64,000 bases of DNA. Source: Linyphia triangularis. Lineage: Eukaryota > Arthropoda > Arachnida > Araneae > Linyphiidae. Shown here piece by piece: positions 1 to 12,971 of the stretch. Positions within the stretch are counted from its first letter, which is position 1. Every line of letters starts with the position of its first letter. The notes under the pieces are model-generated. The model ran no database searches. It had not been told where the DNA came from and was given only the letters and a program-made list of their open reading frames with translations. Where the stretch lies: contig OZ021726.1 in NCBI GenBank assembly GCA_963978545.1, positions 50,637,959 to 50,701,958 on the forward strand. Direction: 5' to 3'. The position numbers were made by a program, and so were the translations under genes.

Positions 1-2430
1 CGCATATGCATACATTACAAGAGTTTGAATTTTGTGTATATTGTTTTTTATTTTAAATAATAAAATTCTTAAATAAAAGATGCTTTGTGATTATATTCAT
101 TAGCGTATGCTATAAACTTCATAATTATTTTTGTAATGTGCAAATTATATAGCTCAATATTACCAGTTGTTGCCTATTATTTAGTGTGTAACAAATATAT
201 TCAGACCACCTCTTACTGGTTAATTAAAACCATCAAACATAAGAGCACTGGAAACTCTTATCAAATTCAGCATGGTAAATTGACTCCTTAAACAAATAGT
301 AATATATTTTCTAAAATTTATTATTATTTCTATAATATATTATCAATAGTTCCAAAGTTTTTTTAAACAAGCTCCAAATATTGTACACTTGTGAAATTCA
401 AAAGATGATTTTTTTTTACTTTTATAGTAAGTTACATTGATTTAGGTTAACAAAAAATTATGTTCTCCTTAAATTGATTGGAAAATTTCCAAAAGAAAAC
501 AATATGCATTTATTGGCAAACAAAATATTCATTTCAATTTAGTAGAATGTGGTTATACAGGAAATCAGAAAAAGCTGCATTTCTTAAAATTGATTCTTTA
601 TTCATCTTTTTTTTTTTTTTTTTTTGCCCGATTGATATGGATGAACAATTTTAACTCCTTACCTTTAAAACATTCACTCCTATGAGAAAATTTTTATCAT
701 GGAATATTTGGATATAAATTCTAATCACCAATAGTGGAAATACTTATTAATTTAATGGGATATAAGATGCAAATTTTTAAAGGAATTTTGAGATTTCTGG
801 GAGCGTAATAATTATTGTAGTTAGAAAAACAACTTTTAGAGACGATTTTTATTTTAAAAATATCTGTATTCTGATTGTTTTAATTTTTTTTCATATAAAA
901 CAGAATATTTTTTTTTCCAATTTATATTTTGATTATCACACACTTTCAGTATATTTTTAGAGTTTAAATCCAAAATTTCAAATAGTAAGGCCCATAAGTT
1001 TTTTCAAAAGTCATCATCACTTTCTAAAAGTAATTTAAATCACGAAAAGTATTTATGAAAATTTCGTGCGTTTATAACAAACTGTTCTAGAGTTATATCG
1101 ATTCAAAGTTCGCAAGATGATGAAAATATTACTAAGAAAAACAGACTTAAAAGTTGGCAATTATTGAATAGTAAGAGTTTAATGCAGGTTGAGTTAAAAT
1201 TTTAATTTCATTGAACTCGAAAATATCAATATGTTTTGGAAAAATAATTTTTTATAACATTTTGTTACTCAATGGTGGGGGAGGGGAACAACTTAATTAA
1301 CATTTTCCCAGGCAAATGTGAATTAAAGTTACAAAATCCTCAATTAAATAAAAAAAATGTATATATTGCCCTCTGCCTCTTAAAGAGCTTGCCCCTACAC
1401 ATAGGGGGCTGGTATGATTGGACTTAAGAGAGAATACAGGATATCCTATATTTACTATGTTCTAAGCTGGAATTCTATATTTAGTAGATTTTTAACTCAT
1501 TAGTGTTCATGGATACTTATAACAAATGTTCTGATACACAAGATCCGAAAAATGCTCAGTATATTTTATTTTTTCCATTACATGCCTGGGTTAAAATTGA
1601 AAAATTATAGAACTAAACTTCGAAAGAGGAAGGGATAGGTGATTGATCACTGAGATTCTAACTAAATTAGGACTCTGGCTATAATAGATTCTCAAAGCAC
1701 ATGTAAGCGATCACATTTATTGGTATTTTCCTTTTAAATTTGTAGTACATATAACCATATTTGCATATGCATATTTTCTTTCATATACGTAGAGAAACTA
1801 AACTAAAGAACGTTATTTTTCTTGCTGAATACCCGAGCTTCCGCCACGAAATTGAAACTATTTTCAGCTTTATGGAAAGTAGACATTAAAATATTCCATA
1901 AGTGGAATGTTTTTATCTCTTTATCTACAATTCCATTTTTGTCTTATGTACAGCTATGGAAACGTATACTAATATTTTCAGCTCACAACTGATTATTAGA
2001 TTTGAAGTAGGGCTTTGGGATAGTAAAAATTTGCAATATTTTATTCTATAGCTGTTCCAATTGAGGTTAGTTGAAATTGTAATTGTTTAGTGTCGCTTTT
2101 TATGGCTTTAAGAATGTGTGTACGGGTTTTCAGAGTGAATTCTAATTAAATTGAGACTCTGGCTATAATCTATTATAGCCAGAGTCTAAATTTAAAAGCA
2201 TATGTAAGCGTTCTCAAAAGCATATGTAAGCGATCACATTTATTGGTATTTTCATTTTTAATTTGCAGTACATATAACCATATTTAATGGGAAGTAGGAA
2301 ATTGGTGTTTTAAGATATTAAAACCTTTAAAATAAGTTACTTGAGATTGGAATGGCTTTATCATTATCTGTTTTACTTTTGTGTTAGCATTTGTTCTAAG
2401 TTTTAAAGTTTTGGTTGTATGAGAATTGGA
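1..2430. other. AT-rich intergenic DNA with a diverged duplication
   Basis: No coding frame here resembles a known protein. The stretch is AT-rich with homopolymer runs (a T run near 607-625). A block of roughly 125 bases near 1,640-1,765 recurs in diverged form near 2,131-2,285; both copies contain a GACTCTGGCTATAAT motif and end in a GTACATATAACCATATTT tail. The second copy contains a perfect hairpin, listed separately. Confidence 0.6.
2154..2187. repeat. Perfect 16-bp inverted repeat (hairpin)
   Basis: The left arm AGACTCTGGCTATAAT is followed after two bases by its exact reverse complement, ATTATAGCCAGAGTCT. Only the second copy of the surrounding duplicated block (1,640-1,765 versus 2,131-2,285) has this hairpin; the first has only one half. 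It therefore looks like a local inverted duplication made after the block was copied. Confidence 0.85.
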
Positions 2431-3722
2431 GAAAAGTAGTGATAAGTGAGGCTGGGTTCGTAAAGTCGAACTGAAAAAGTGAGTTATGTAGCCTGAGGCA
2501 AAACCGTGTAACTAAGCGTTCGTAATCTTAACTGGTTTTGTAACTGTCCGTTCGTAAAGTCGATTTTTTTTAACTAGTTAAGTTGGTTATCGAACTTTCT
2601 TAACGAAGGTAGAAGCTGGTTAACTTTCGGTTTATTCCGTTCGAGCTGGTGTTTCCCCTCTCCCTTCCCACTGAAAATACTTTGTTTTGGGTTTGGACTT
2701 GGTAAATGTGTAGGTTTTTCGAATGTTTTGATTTGGCGTGGAAATTATTATATTAGTTATTGTTTTTTTCTCAATTTTTTGGATTTGCACGAGTTTTGAA
2801 GAGAAAATTGGTTTCAATAAAATTTACTTTGTTTAACATGTTTTTTTATTATTTATATACACAAACTTGATACTTCTTCGGCTTTTTTTTAAAGTAAATT
2901 TATACGATAACATTGCTTATTGTATATTTTGAAATCTTGTTACTAAAACTGAATATTTATTGTGCTCATATTGAAACTTATTCTAATAGTAATGAAATTT
3001 TTTAAACGCAAATCCCATTATTTCTGTACAGATAGTGCTGATTCCAAGTTTTCTTTTCTATAATACTAACTTGAAACAAATTTTAATATGTTGGCCACCT
3101 CATTAAAAAAGCTGTTATTTAATTAATGTTGCATTACATTTAGTCTTTAAATTTGTTTCAATTTTATGAACACAGAACTTTTGAAAATGTCTTAAAATGT
3201 AAATAAAAATACATTTATGAGACTAAATTTTACATTAAATTTCTGATAATGTTTTGTCATTCCTTATTATTACTTCTATATGTAATTGATCTGGAGCATA
3301 GCCAGAAATTTTCCTTCAAGAGTGGATATGCATAATTATGTGCAAAGAAAATATTTTAATATTTATACAACATGAACATTATGTGTTTATTAATCATTAG
3401 CAAACTACAATTCTATGTATTTAAAAAAAAATTCTATCCCATTTAAAGATTTGTCTTTTTGAAATTGTTTTGACTGTTTCAAAAGAGTTGATTGATCAGG
3501 TTAAAAATTGCCTTGGGCTTTTGTATTGAACCATTGTCAAGTCATTATTTCTGTGAAAAGGAGATACTTTCGTGTAAGTCTATGAAGGGGAAAATTTCCC
3601 ATATTTGTGTTTCGAATTGGTTGTTGATGTTTTATGGTGCAAGGGCTTTACCAGGTCCATTCTTGCATATTTCGATTTGGAGAAAACATGAAAAACTACC
3701 AAACAGTCCGACAACCGATATA
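2431..3722. other. AT-rich intergenic DNA; possible transposon end at its start
   Basis: I see no credible gene. Around 2,449-2,620 the sequence repeatedly uses GTTCGTAA-type words and begins with GGCTGGGTTCGTAAAGTCG. A similar sequence in inverted orientation closes near 7,410-7,443. The two could be ends of one old DNA element, but no flanking target duplication was found. Short open frames here look like chance. Confidence 0.35.
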
Positions 3723-3890
3723 GGTTAGTTTGTACACTCTGCGATCTATTTTTATGCACAATGATGGCTAATCAAGTCTGGACCTACAGCTTAATGTGGA
3801 TTCCGAACCACAACGACCCAGGATTTGTATCTTTGGCATGCAAGGCCAGAGCGTTGACCACACAGCCATCAGGTGGGCCAACCAATATGT
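3723..3890 (-). mobile_element. tRNA-derived SINE copy (family 2, copy 1)
   Basis: Read on the minus strand, the sequence has a tRNA-like RNA polymerase III promoter. An A-box-like TGGCTGTGTGGTCAACGC is followed about 60 bases later by a B-box-like GGTTCGGAATCC. A second, diverged copy in the same orientation lies at about 62,492-62,657, which supports a dispersed SINE rather than a chance match. No intact tRNA cloverleaf is claimed, and no clear target duplication was found, so the ends are approximate. Confidence 0.6.
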
Positions 3891-6800
3891 ACTAACACAA
3901 TTGTTGCTGTGCTTCAAAAGAAAATAAGCAGATTAATGTTACTAAAATATAATAGCAAATATTTCAAAGAATAAATCTGGGGCAACGGACACTTAAACCA
4001 AATGGATGTATATGAAAAATTGTTTAAATTTTACATAATCATATCATAATTGTAACTTTGCATAATTGTAACATGCATATCATAATTGTAACTTTTTGAA
4101 AATGTTTTTTTAGACAATGAACACCTTAGTGAAGATTTCCGCGAAGATGTACGAGATTTGAAAAATACACATGCTATGTCAATAATTCAAAATAATTGTT
4201 TAGCAATGTTTGTGATGTCAAATTATATCTTAGACAGTATTTAGTATGATAAACTATTTGAAAATTTTTAGTGAAAGCCTGCTTTGAAAAATTAAAATCC
4301 ATGTAGGAAAATAGTGATTAAAAAAAGCTATTAGGAGGTGTAAAAGGAAAAAGATACTATTTAAATTGCAGGAACTGCGCAACAACTCAGTTTTTGGCCA
4401 TCAATGTAAAATCTTATAATAGTTAATTTATAAATAACTGTCATAATATAGAGTAATTAGAAATTAATAAAAAAAAACTACTAGAAGCACATGCACCATT
4501 ATTGTTAGAAATAGTATAATTAAAATATGTACTTTTGTTTGTTACCATTTGTGAAAAGGAATGCCAAGTAGTAAATATGAAATTGTAGAATAATTTTTTA
4601 AGCTTTAAGATACACTTTTTACATGTTTCTGCAGACTTGAATAAAACATCTCAATTCTAAAACAAGCAGTGGTAAGATACCCCCATATTCAACTATAAAT
4701 TTTATAATTTTTTAACTTATAATAAAAATATTAACTAGTAAGGAAATAATTTATACTTCCTAACTCTAAGATTGAACAAGGGTCCAAAATTTATTGTTTT
4801 TTTAATGAATATTCTGCAATGTAGTTTTATACTTGGAAGTAAGATTAAGTGAAGTAATGATTAAACATTGTACACAAAACTGTTTATTTGGATTTAAATA
4901 GTGCTTGTAAATGTACATACTTTCATGAAATTAAATTAATAGAGAACTCCAAAATGTTTTTTTAAAAAATGGCTTTTCTTTTTATGAAACAAGAATAGAA
5001 ATTTAACTTAAAAGAAAGATCCTTCAAAGTTAAAAGTTGACCAAGCATAGCAGTATTTGTTAATAAAAATACTTATATCTTTATACAAAGTAGTTTAATA
5101 CATTTTCATAATAGTATAATATATATACACCTTAAATCACTTCTCAGTGTCGCTACATTTAAAGATTAATGTTATTTTTCATTAGTAGTTTTTAGGCAGA
5201 TTGAGTGTTTTTAAAAGTGTGTGTGTGTGGTGGTGGTGGGATGGATTTCGGTGGTTTTAGAAGGGAGGGACGCATGGGTATTTTCTCGAAAAGCAGGGTA
5301 ATTGATGGTGATTTTATTCATGGTAACAATTTTAGCACTGCATAAGCTTGTTTGAGGATGTGTGGGAAATAATTGTTTTCAATGTCCGTGAAAGATCATT
5401 TCTTGCAAGGTATCATTAATCTCCAAAATATTTGTGTTTTTAGTCCCTCCTCCCATCTTTAAATTTTATTTTTCAGCCAAGTAGAGACATTTTACAGTAA
5501 AAATTTTAATATATCAAAGGCTGAAAAACATAATCTGAGTCGTGACAGTAAAAAAAAAGCCTTTTTATGTAGCCAAGAATCTTTTTCGAGGTGAACAATT
5601 AAAAAGATGTACTGTTGTGGGTGAAGTTTTGGCACTTAGTTTACCTTTATTTAAGTTGTGGTTTTATGTGGCAGGTTAGCAAAATGAGATTTATTTAGTG
5701 TTTTGTACTGAACACCCACACGCTAGTATATAACCTTTTTGCTTCCAAAAGATCACCGTTCGGGTGTCCTCGCCCTTTGAAAAATCATAATTCACTCTAG
5801 CCACCACCTCGAATATAGGGAAAAAAAAGTTGTATATGTCTCGATTGTTAACTTTTTTTCCTTTGCAACTAAACGCTAAAGCAAAGATGTTTCCAGTGGG
5901 GACATAACACTTTAACTCCTTACGTAACGTATATAATATAAAACGTTGAAAGTACAATGTAAACAAATTAATTGCGATTTAGCAATTAGCAACAATAATA
6001 TAAAAATGTGGAAGTAGGGTGCAAACAAAATTCTTAAAAAAGGAAATGCAGCTTCGATTAAATAATATCGGTACTCATCCGTTAGAAGTGTACCAGATAA
6101 AAACCGCCAAATTGGTGATAACTCATCCAGTAAGAATGCGTTACATGCCCCTTCTCCCTTTTTCTTTGGCGATTTTGCACCAAGTATGGTTCCATTACAA
6201 CTTGGCATCCATTTTGACAAACCGGTACAATTCAGTAGTGTCAATTCAACTTGGCGGCATTTTGTAAAGTTTCCAAGGGGAGGGGCGTATAGCGCATTTT
6301 AATTACTCTTCGAAACAACCATCTAGAGGTACTCAGAAATCGAACAAAACAACAACACCACCACCAATTCAGCTAAAAAAATCTCTTGTGGTATCTTTTA
6401 TACTGCTTCTGTTCCAAACTTGCTACTGGTATCGGGATTGATATGCTTTTTAAATTTGGTGATTTCCAAGTAAACAGTTGCATTAGTGCAGAAGAACTAA
6501 AAAATATTACAAACAGCATTTTTAATGTGCTGAAGACTTTTTCCATTTCTGACTATTATTGAATAGCAAAATCTCCTTCCAAGCTTTTTAATGTGAAATA
6601 TTTCATGTGTTTTAAGTTCAATTTGAGATCATCTTTCTCTTTGGGTAACAATATGGTTTCAACTTATATTTTAATATCTTATTCATATTTGTGTTTATCC
6701 TTTATCATTCAATCCAATTGCATATTGTTACACATATTTTAGCTCTTGGCAACACTAAATCATCAACAGTGCATAAACTTCAAAAGTTTTAATTTAGTTC

Positions 6801-7750
6801 TAAACACAAAGTCTTTGTTTTTTTTATGTTAAAACAGCTTGATACATTCTAAAAATTAACCAATATTTTTGTACATCTTAATAAGCAGATGATATTTATA
6901 TTAAAAAAAAAATAGCATTTTAATTGATATATGTAAAATAATGTTCATGCGAATTTTATATTTGTACACGAGGCAATCAAAAAACGAAACGTCCCTTCAT
7001 TTTTTACGGTAAAAGTGCGGTCTATTCCTAGTTGACGTTAAAATATCGCCAAACCGATTTGGCGCTGTTTTGTAGGCGATACAGTTCTAAATTTGGCAAT
7101 CCCATTTTTTTTTATTGACGCTCTTTGGCTTCAACCTTCCTATACTACAAATCATGGAGCTGGTTCGTTTCTCAATTTTTCATATTGGAATTCCGAATTG
7201 GCGACATTCTGGCTTTGTCGCCAACTTTTCAAAAGTGCGCCAACCCATAAACGTGAACTAGGAATTTACCAAAAGTGCTCTTTTGTAAATTTTAAACTCT
7301 TCCAATGTAAACAAATAGCAGACGTCGCTTTTCATAACTGGACGTTCGTAAAAGACGCCGAGAACTGACTTAACGATTTAAACCGGTTTCAGTTTAGTCG
7401 GGTTTCGTAACCAAAAAAAATTACGTTTACGAACGCACCCTTAGGGCTTTAACAGGACCAGTAGAATATTCAATTCTTAGCTCCGACACTATGTACTGCT
7501 GTAAAAAAAAATAACCACTATAGTGATTGCAGTAGATATGCTCTGCTACAAATGAAGAGCATATTGGTAGGAAATTCCAGTCTTTTATTATTAAAAAAGC
7601 AAATATGAGCAGATCTCCGTAAAAGACCTCTCAAAAGGCATTCCAGATGTGGTGATTCAGTAAGAGCGAGATGTCGTCACGATGCTTTTTAGCGAAGTAT
7701 AGCTAAATTTATATTAAAATAGAAGTAATATACATATTTATCAAACCCCA
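3891..7750. other. AT-rich intergenic DNA without a recognised gene
   Basis: There are several short open frames (for example 6,019-6,267 on + and 5,912-6,244 on -), but none resembles a known domain and frames overlap on both strands. A short GT/GGT microsatellite sits near 5,217-5,240. Near 7,320-7,443 there is a segment rich in GTTCGTAA/TTACGAAC words that ends in TTTACGAACGCACCC, resembling an inverted transposon terminus (compare 2,449). Confidence 0.45.
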
Positions 7751-7807
7751 TTTTTGTTTAAAATACGTTTCAAGGAGAGAATCCTTTAAACGTATTTTAA
7801 ACAAAAA
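7751..7807. repeat. 20-bp perfect inverted repeat (hairpin, 17-nt loop)
   Basis: The 20 bases at 7,751-7,770 (TTTTTGTTTAAAATACGTTT) are exactly reverse-complemented at 7,788-7,807. The intervening 17 bases would form the loop. Nothing recognisable is encoded around it. It may be the remnant of a small inverted-repeat element or a structured transcript. Confidence 0.85.
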
Positions 7808-8816
7808 TTTCCGTTGTTAATTAATTGTCATTTCATTATAAAACACATTTTAAAGCACAAAAAAACAGATTCCAAACGAAAAATAAAATAATACAATGAA
7901 ATCATTAACGTGAAATTTCTGAAATTTAAAGGAAAATATCTATCTATCTTGAAGATGAATTGCCCATCTATATCCAGGCCTTTAGATATCTATCCCAGCC
8001 CTTTAATGTAGGGGGTCCACCACCACTTTGACGAGGTTGTCCAAAGCGAGGTGGTCCTCATCGGTTACCAGTTGGGAGGAGCTAAACGTCCCCTTTTCCT
8101 TCACTGTCGATCGCTCACCAAAAAGTATCTAAATATTTTTAAATATACTATTTTAGTTTAAAACTATTTTTAAACATAATCAATCCTATGGGAAAATATT
8201 CTTTCTGAAAATTTAAGATTTGGTACTGTTAATCATGGACAAAGTTTGAAAATTACTAAAGTAAAACTGAACTGAAATGAAATATTATATTGTTTTGCAG
8301 TTTTGCTTACAAAAAACAAAATTGCACTAAAGCTGGAGAAGTAAAGGAATTTCCTGCAAAATAGCAAAAGACAAAGTTTGTCAATATGGTTCAAAGTACC
8401 GAGTCTGAAGTTCAAATAATTATCCTTCAGTCCTAGGTGTGGCACGTCGCCCGTCTCATCGGGATAATGTTATTTACAAGTGCCTTAGATATATATCATC
8501 CCTCTTATTCAGTGCCAAATATACTTTACTTGTTTATGAAACTATAAGATAGAACCTATGAATGAATGGTTGACGAAACAACAAATAAACTCAACTTCCT
8601 TCCTTCAATTAACTGTCAAGTTTCAAGAAATTAAAGAAAAAATAATAATAAACGTAATACTAGCAATAGACGTGCCACGTCTAACCAAAGCATATCCATA
8701 TCTTGTATTATCCATGTTTTTATCACCATTCATATTTGTTTTACTAAAAAAACATAAATTTTATCTCAACCAAAAAACGATATATCAAGATTAAAATAAT
8801 ATAAACAACCATTGAA
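7808..8816. other. Upstream region of the zinc-finger gene
   Basis: AT-rich, with no recognised gene. A GC-richer patch near 7,970-8,110 (CCACTTTGACGAGGTTGTCC and neighbours) looks repeat-derived. No TATA box or initiator can be assigned with confidence. The in-frame TAA at 8,802-8,804, immediately upstream of the zinc-finger ATG, rules out a direct upstream extension of that frame. Confidence 0.35.
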
Positions 8817-9728
8817 ATGGATCTCGTCACCATTACAAACCCCATAATTATATTCTTGAGACCCAAATTAGAAGAAATGGATGTGAAACCTTTAAATGTA
8901 ACAAATACTATAAAAGCATTTTCCAAGAAAGAATTTACAGATCATAATCCTAAACATCAGATTTCAAGAGAAAATTCATCATGTACAGAAGTAAAGTTGG
9001 AAAATAGTGTTGCAAAACCACTTCTTGAAAACAGGTCTTGTACTGCAAAAAGATATTTCTGCAAATTCTGCCCTAAATCATACATTCGTAAATATGACTT
9101 GAGGAAACACTACCTCTTACACACTAAAGAAAAACTCCTTTCTTGTGGTATATGTACTAAAAAGTTTACTCAAATCATCCATCTCAAACGACATTGCCTA
9201 ACTCATTCAAAAGAAAAGCTTTACAAATGCAATGTGTGTGACCACTCATTTTCACAGCGGTGTCATATGAAAAGGCACTTTCTCAGTCATACAATACTAA
9301 CACCCTTTCAATGTGATATGTGTAACAAGAAATTTTATCGGAAAGATTCTCTTACTAAGCATCATCGCACCCATACTCAAGAGAAACCTCACTCGTGTGA
9401 ACTGTGTAACATGACTTTTGGTCGAAGGTGTTATTTGAGGAGGCATTACCTAACCCACACAAATGAAAAACCTTTTTCATGTGAAGTGTGCGGCAAAGCT
9501 TATGCTGATAAAAACACACTTGTGCGACATTTTCTTGTTCATACTGATGAGACTTCTTTCTCCTGTGATGCATCTTTTACTGAAAGATCTTCTGATTTTG
9601 AAGAAGTTCTTATTCACTCAGAACCAAGGGCAAAGCCGTATTCATGCGACCTTTGTGATAAAACATTTTCACGGGGCGTTTCTCTTAGAAAACACCGTCT
9701 TTCTCACACAGAAGAAATAGTTCTGTGA
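8817..9728 (+). CDS. C2H2 zinc-finger protein, single exon, 303 aa
   Basis: Encodes a protein with seven canonical C2H2 fingers and one decayed finger, so most likely a nuclear DNA-binding protein. Its targets cannot be read from sequence. The first 80 residues have no recognised domain. Canonical fingers start at C82, C110, C138, C166, C194, C222 and C277, each with CxxC and HxxxH, joined by TGEKP-like linkers (for example THTQEKP and THTNEKP). The unit at about residues 248-268 keeps one Cys (C250) but lacks the partner Cys and the usual His pair, so it should not bind zinc. The ATG at 8,817 is preceded by an in-frame TAA at 8,802 and has a fair context (GAAATGG). The frame is intact and intronless, so it is either a genuine single-exon gene, a retrocopy, or the last exon of a longer gene. 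A possible polyadenylation signal AATAAA lies at 9,996-10,001. Confidence 0.85.
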   Translation: MDLVTITNPIIIFLRPKLEEMDVKPLNVTNTIKAFSKKEFTDHNPKHQISRENSSCTEVKLENSVAKPLLENRSCTAKRYFCKFCPKSYIRKYDLRKHYLLHTKEKLLSCGICTKKFTQIIHLKRHCLTHSKEKLYKCNVCDHSFSQRCHMKRHFLSHTILTPFQCDMCNKKFYRKDSLTKHHRTHTQEKPHSCELCNMTFGRRCYLRRHYLTHTNEKPFSCEVCGKAYADKNTLVRHFLVHTDETSFSCDASFTERSSDFEEVLIHSEPRAKPYSCDLCDKTFSRGVSLRKHRLSHTEEIVL

Positions 9729-11044
9729 TAAACCTTCATCCTAATCAGTTAAAATACAAAGTTGGCAAAAATTTAAATTCAATGAATGGTTTCTGTACAA
9801 TGACTTGCTACTGTTGATTAAATTGTACTCTTTGGATAAGCTGATATTTTACTGAAGAATTTGTTTTTTATTTTGGAACTTTGTAATGGCAAACAAGTGT
9901 TTTTAAATACAAATTCAGCTATGACATTGATAAAAAAAAATTATGGGGATTTATTTTGTTCTAACTAAATTGCTTTGATTATAAAACTTTTTTTAAATAA
10001 AAAAGATACTTCTGATAGTAAAGGTTGTTATATTATAGTTGTCATGGCCCAGGGATTAAGCTGTGGCTACTTTTTTAGCAAAATGCTAAAGAACTTTCTT
10101 AAATGTTGAAATTCAAACATGCAATTTAGCTTTTTTGCTGAAGCATTATGCCAAGAAATTTGAAAAATCACAACTTCTACAATTTGAACATTAGTCATTA
10201 TCAATGAAGGTGAACAAGTACTTGTCTTGTTTTTTTTTTCTAAAATTCATACTTATTAATCATTTAGTTCAAACATTAAGAGTGATGTAAATCATTTTAG
10301 CATTTTGTTAAAAGGAAAATTTTGATTTTAGCTTTTATGCTTAGTATGTTTTGCACTCCAGCATAAACACTGCCATTGCCACAGTATTATAATTTTTTTT
10401 AGTATTCTAGAATACTTAAGATTAGTTTGATATTTTCTATTTTCTAGCAATTTTTTCTCCCATAATGCTTTATATATTGTTGATTGATATTCTCACTATA
10501 TTATTTTGAAGTAAAATATTGTGGTTTTGATTTTTGTTTTGCCTGATAGTGTTAATTAACATGTTTGTTAGTTTTCTTGACCTTGTTTCTAATTTATATG
10601 AAACATGAAGATATAACAACACTTTTATAATAATTCCTTAAAAAATAGAAATTTATTATTCTTGTATGATCAAAATCAATGCCATGATGGAATGTTAATC
10701 TGCATTATTGAATATTCTGCTGGTATTTCATATTAAAGGCATATAAATTCCAGCAAAGTTTAAAAATAACTTGATCTGTTCAACTCAATTAATGTTATCC
10801 TGCAAAACTGGTCTATAAGAGTAGTTTGTTGTGTTGTTAAGGGCCACCTTCTGCCTATATCCCATATGTATGTTTTAAGCAGATACAAATGCATTTCCAT
10901 AAACTGTTTTACTGAGTACCTTTGTCCTTGCTATTAAGAAACAATCACTATTTCTTTTTACTCTACATAAACTGATGAACAAAATAACTACTTATCTACA
11001 GACCATTAAAAATTTAGTGACTTTGCAGTGTTTTTTCCCCAGCA

Positions 11045-11175
11045 TGTAAAATAAAATTTGGCACAAAATATAGAGCATGAGATAAAATTTAGCATAAAAT
11101 ACCCAGCATAAATTAAAATTTGGCATAAATACCCAGTTTAAAATAAAATTTGACATAAGATAACCAGCATAAGCT
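11045..11175. repeat. Degenerate ~34-bp tandem repeat
   Basis: About four diverged copies of a unit containing AAAATTTGGCATAAA and ACCCAGCATAA follow one another. An open frame on the opposite strand (10,992-11,276) owes its repetitive translation to this array and is not taken as a gene. Confidence 0.6.
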
Positions 11176-12750
11176 TTTAGGTCACACTTAGTTTTCAAAA
11201 AAGAGTGGATATGATTGCCGAAATGTATTGGAGGAGATTTCTTCCATTTAAGATGTAAGATATTTTCCTCTTTCATTTTAATTTTGACATGGGAACTGTT
11301 ATTTATCTAAATGAAAATCTTTTATATTTTAAATCGTACATGTGTGCAGGATTTTTGTCTGAGAATTTTAACTTTGGACTGGCAGACAGAACTTTTGTGT
11401 AAGTTCCTTACTAATACTAAGTTGTGTAGAAGCTAAAATAGAAAAATGTCACTCCGAGTTTCTAAAAATGTAGTGTAGTAACTCTATGCATAGACACACT
11501 TTTTGATGGTATGAATTAAGCAAACAAAACTGCAAATTAATTTGAAACTAAATGTATGACACATTAACAAGCTATTTTTTTATTTTTCAAAATTTGATTT
11601 AATATCCACTCAAAGCAAAAAAAAAACATGGCTAATCCCTTGAGATCAATTTCTAAGGTATACAACTTGCATAGATACACTACTATACAGCATGTCCCAA
11701 ACAAGTTACTATTTTTTTTTTTTTTTTCTTAAATGATTAGAGATAGAAAATTAGTGTAAAAAAGTTCAAAATAAGGAAAGAAATCTTAAAACAATAGTAT
11801 AATTTTCCTAGATAATTCCTAATGTCATTTGCTTTCAGGAACACTTTTATAAATGATATTTCCCCCATAGAGAGTATAGAAATTAAAATAGTGTAACTGT
11901 TGAAATACTGCATGGTTATAAATGGCCTGCACTTTTTTTGAGCAGTCATTAACCTTTTCTAATGAACATAATGAAAATATGTAAAGATATTATTGGGGAA
12001 AAGATTTCTTAAAAATAATAATAGTAACAACAGGCTGAACCTTGTAAGGGAAAGTTGTGAATAGTATATACAATTGATCCTTGAACCCTTTTTATGATTT
12101 TTACACCTATTTCTGAAACTTTTTGCTCTCATTTATGTACTAGAGGACTTATCCTATGTTCACTAATGCTAGCCACCCTCCTCGTTTTAAAGGAATTTCT
12201 GCGCAATCCCTGTGTCTTGTTTCATAAACAAGGGTTCCCATGGGTCTTTAAAAGTCCTTTCAAGAACTCCTTAATTTCCCTTAAAACTGTCCGAGATCGT
12301 AATTTTTTGCCGGTTTTCGAAACTGCTTCAGCGAAATATTAAGTAGAATCGATCGCTAAACCTCAAAATCTAGTGATCGGAACACTAAACCCCGCTTCTA
12401 AACCGGTTTTTTTTTCTTTCCCCCCCCTTTTTTTCGCCAACTGAGGGGCGTTGACCATATCCGGGAATGAGCTCTCCTGGTAAATTCCTACATGTATGAG
12501 TTGGCACATTTTTGAAAAATTGGCGACAAGGTCAAAACGTCGCAAATTTATTATGGAGGATAATTCAAATTCACCAGTAATGAAAAATGGCCATTAAACA
12601 ATCAAGACCCGACTTACAAAGGCAGGTGCCCAGGGCAACTAGAGACAGAGACGAAACTGTAAAGACCAAATTTAATTTTGATTTAGCTGTTGCTAAATTA
12701 TTGCGACCTTTCCTCGAGTTCTTTTAAAATGATAAACCCCTCTTGCCCGA

Positions 12751-12971
12751 TGAATAGTCAAAACTCGTCGCAAAGTGCATAAACTAGTTCCATGTTCTAA
12801 AAAGCAAGAGCATGAAACTAAACTCGCATCAGTATTAAAACTTAGTAAGTTTGACTTCGAGGATTATAAGTGTTACTGGTCTAACGATGAAATTAGCATG
12901 AAGTTTGTTGCTGATAAACTATTAAAAGAAAAATTAAAGACAAATGAAAGTGAGTGCAGGGGAAGCCCTTA
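12751..12971 (+). pseudogene. Short coding-like frame, unknown
   Basis: An open frame has coding-like composition (lysine- and glutamate-rich; one segment reads SKFDFEDYKCYWSNDEISM) but no ATG of its own and no recognised family. The text ACAAATGAAAGTGAGTGCAG near its end includes a good splice-donor match (A|GTGAGT), so it could be an exon of an unrecognised gene or a transposon-derived relic. A chance frame remains possible. Confidence 0.2.

Noticed and set aside
6019..6267. Overlapping frames on both strands near 6 kb
   Set aside because: Frames on opposite strands cover the same bases with no motif, no splice context and no similarity.
2449..7443. Possible 5-kb transposon bounded by GGGTTCGTAAA-type inverted ends
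   Set aside because: The ends match only over a short stretch, no target duplication exists and nothing between looks like a transposase. Mentioned only as a weak hint.
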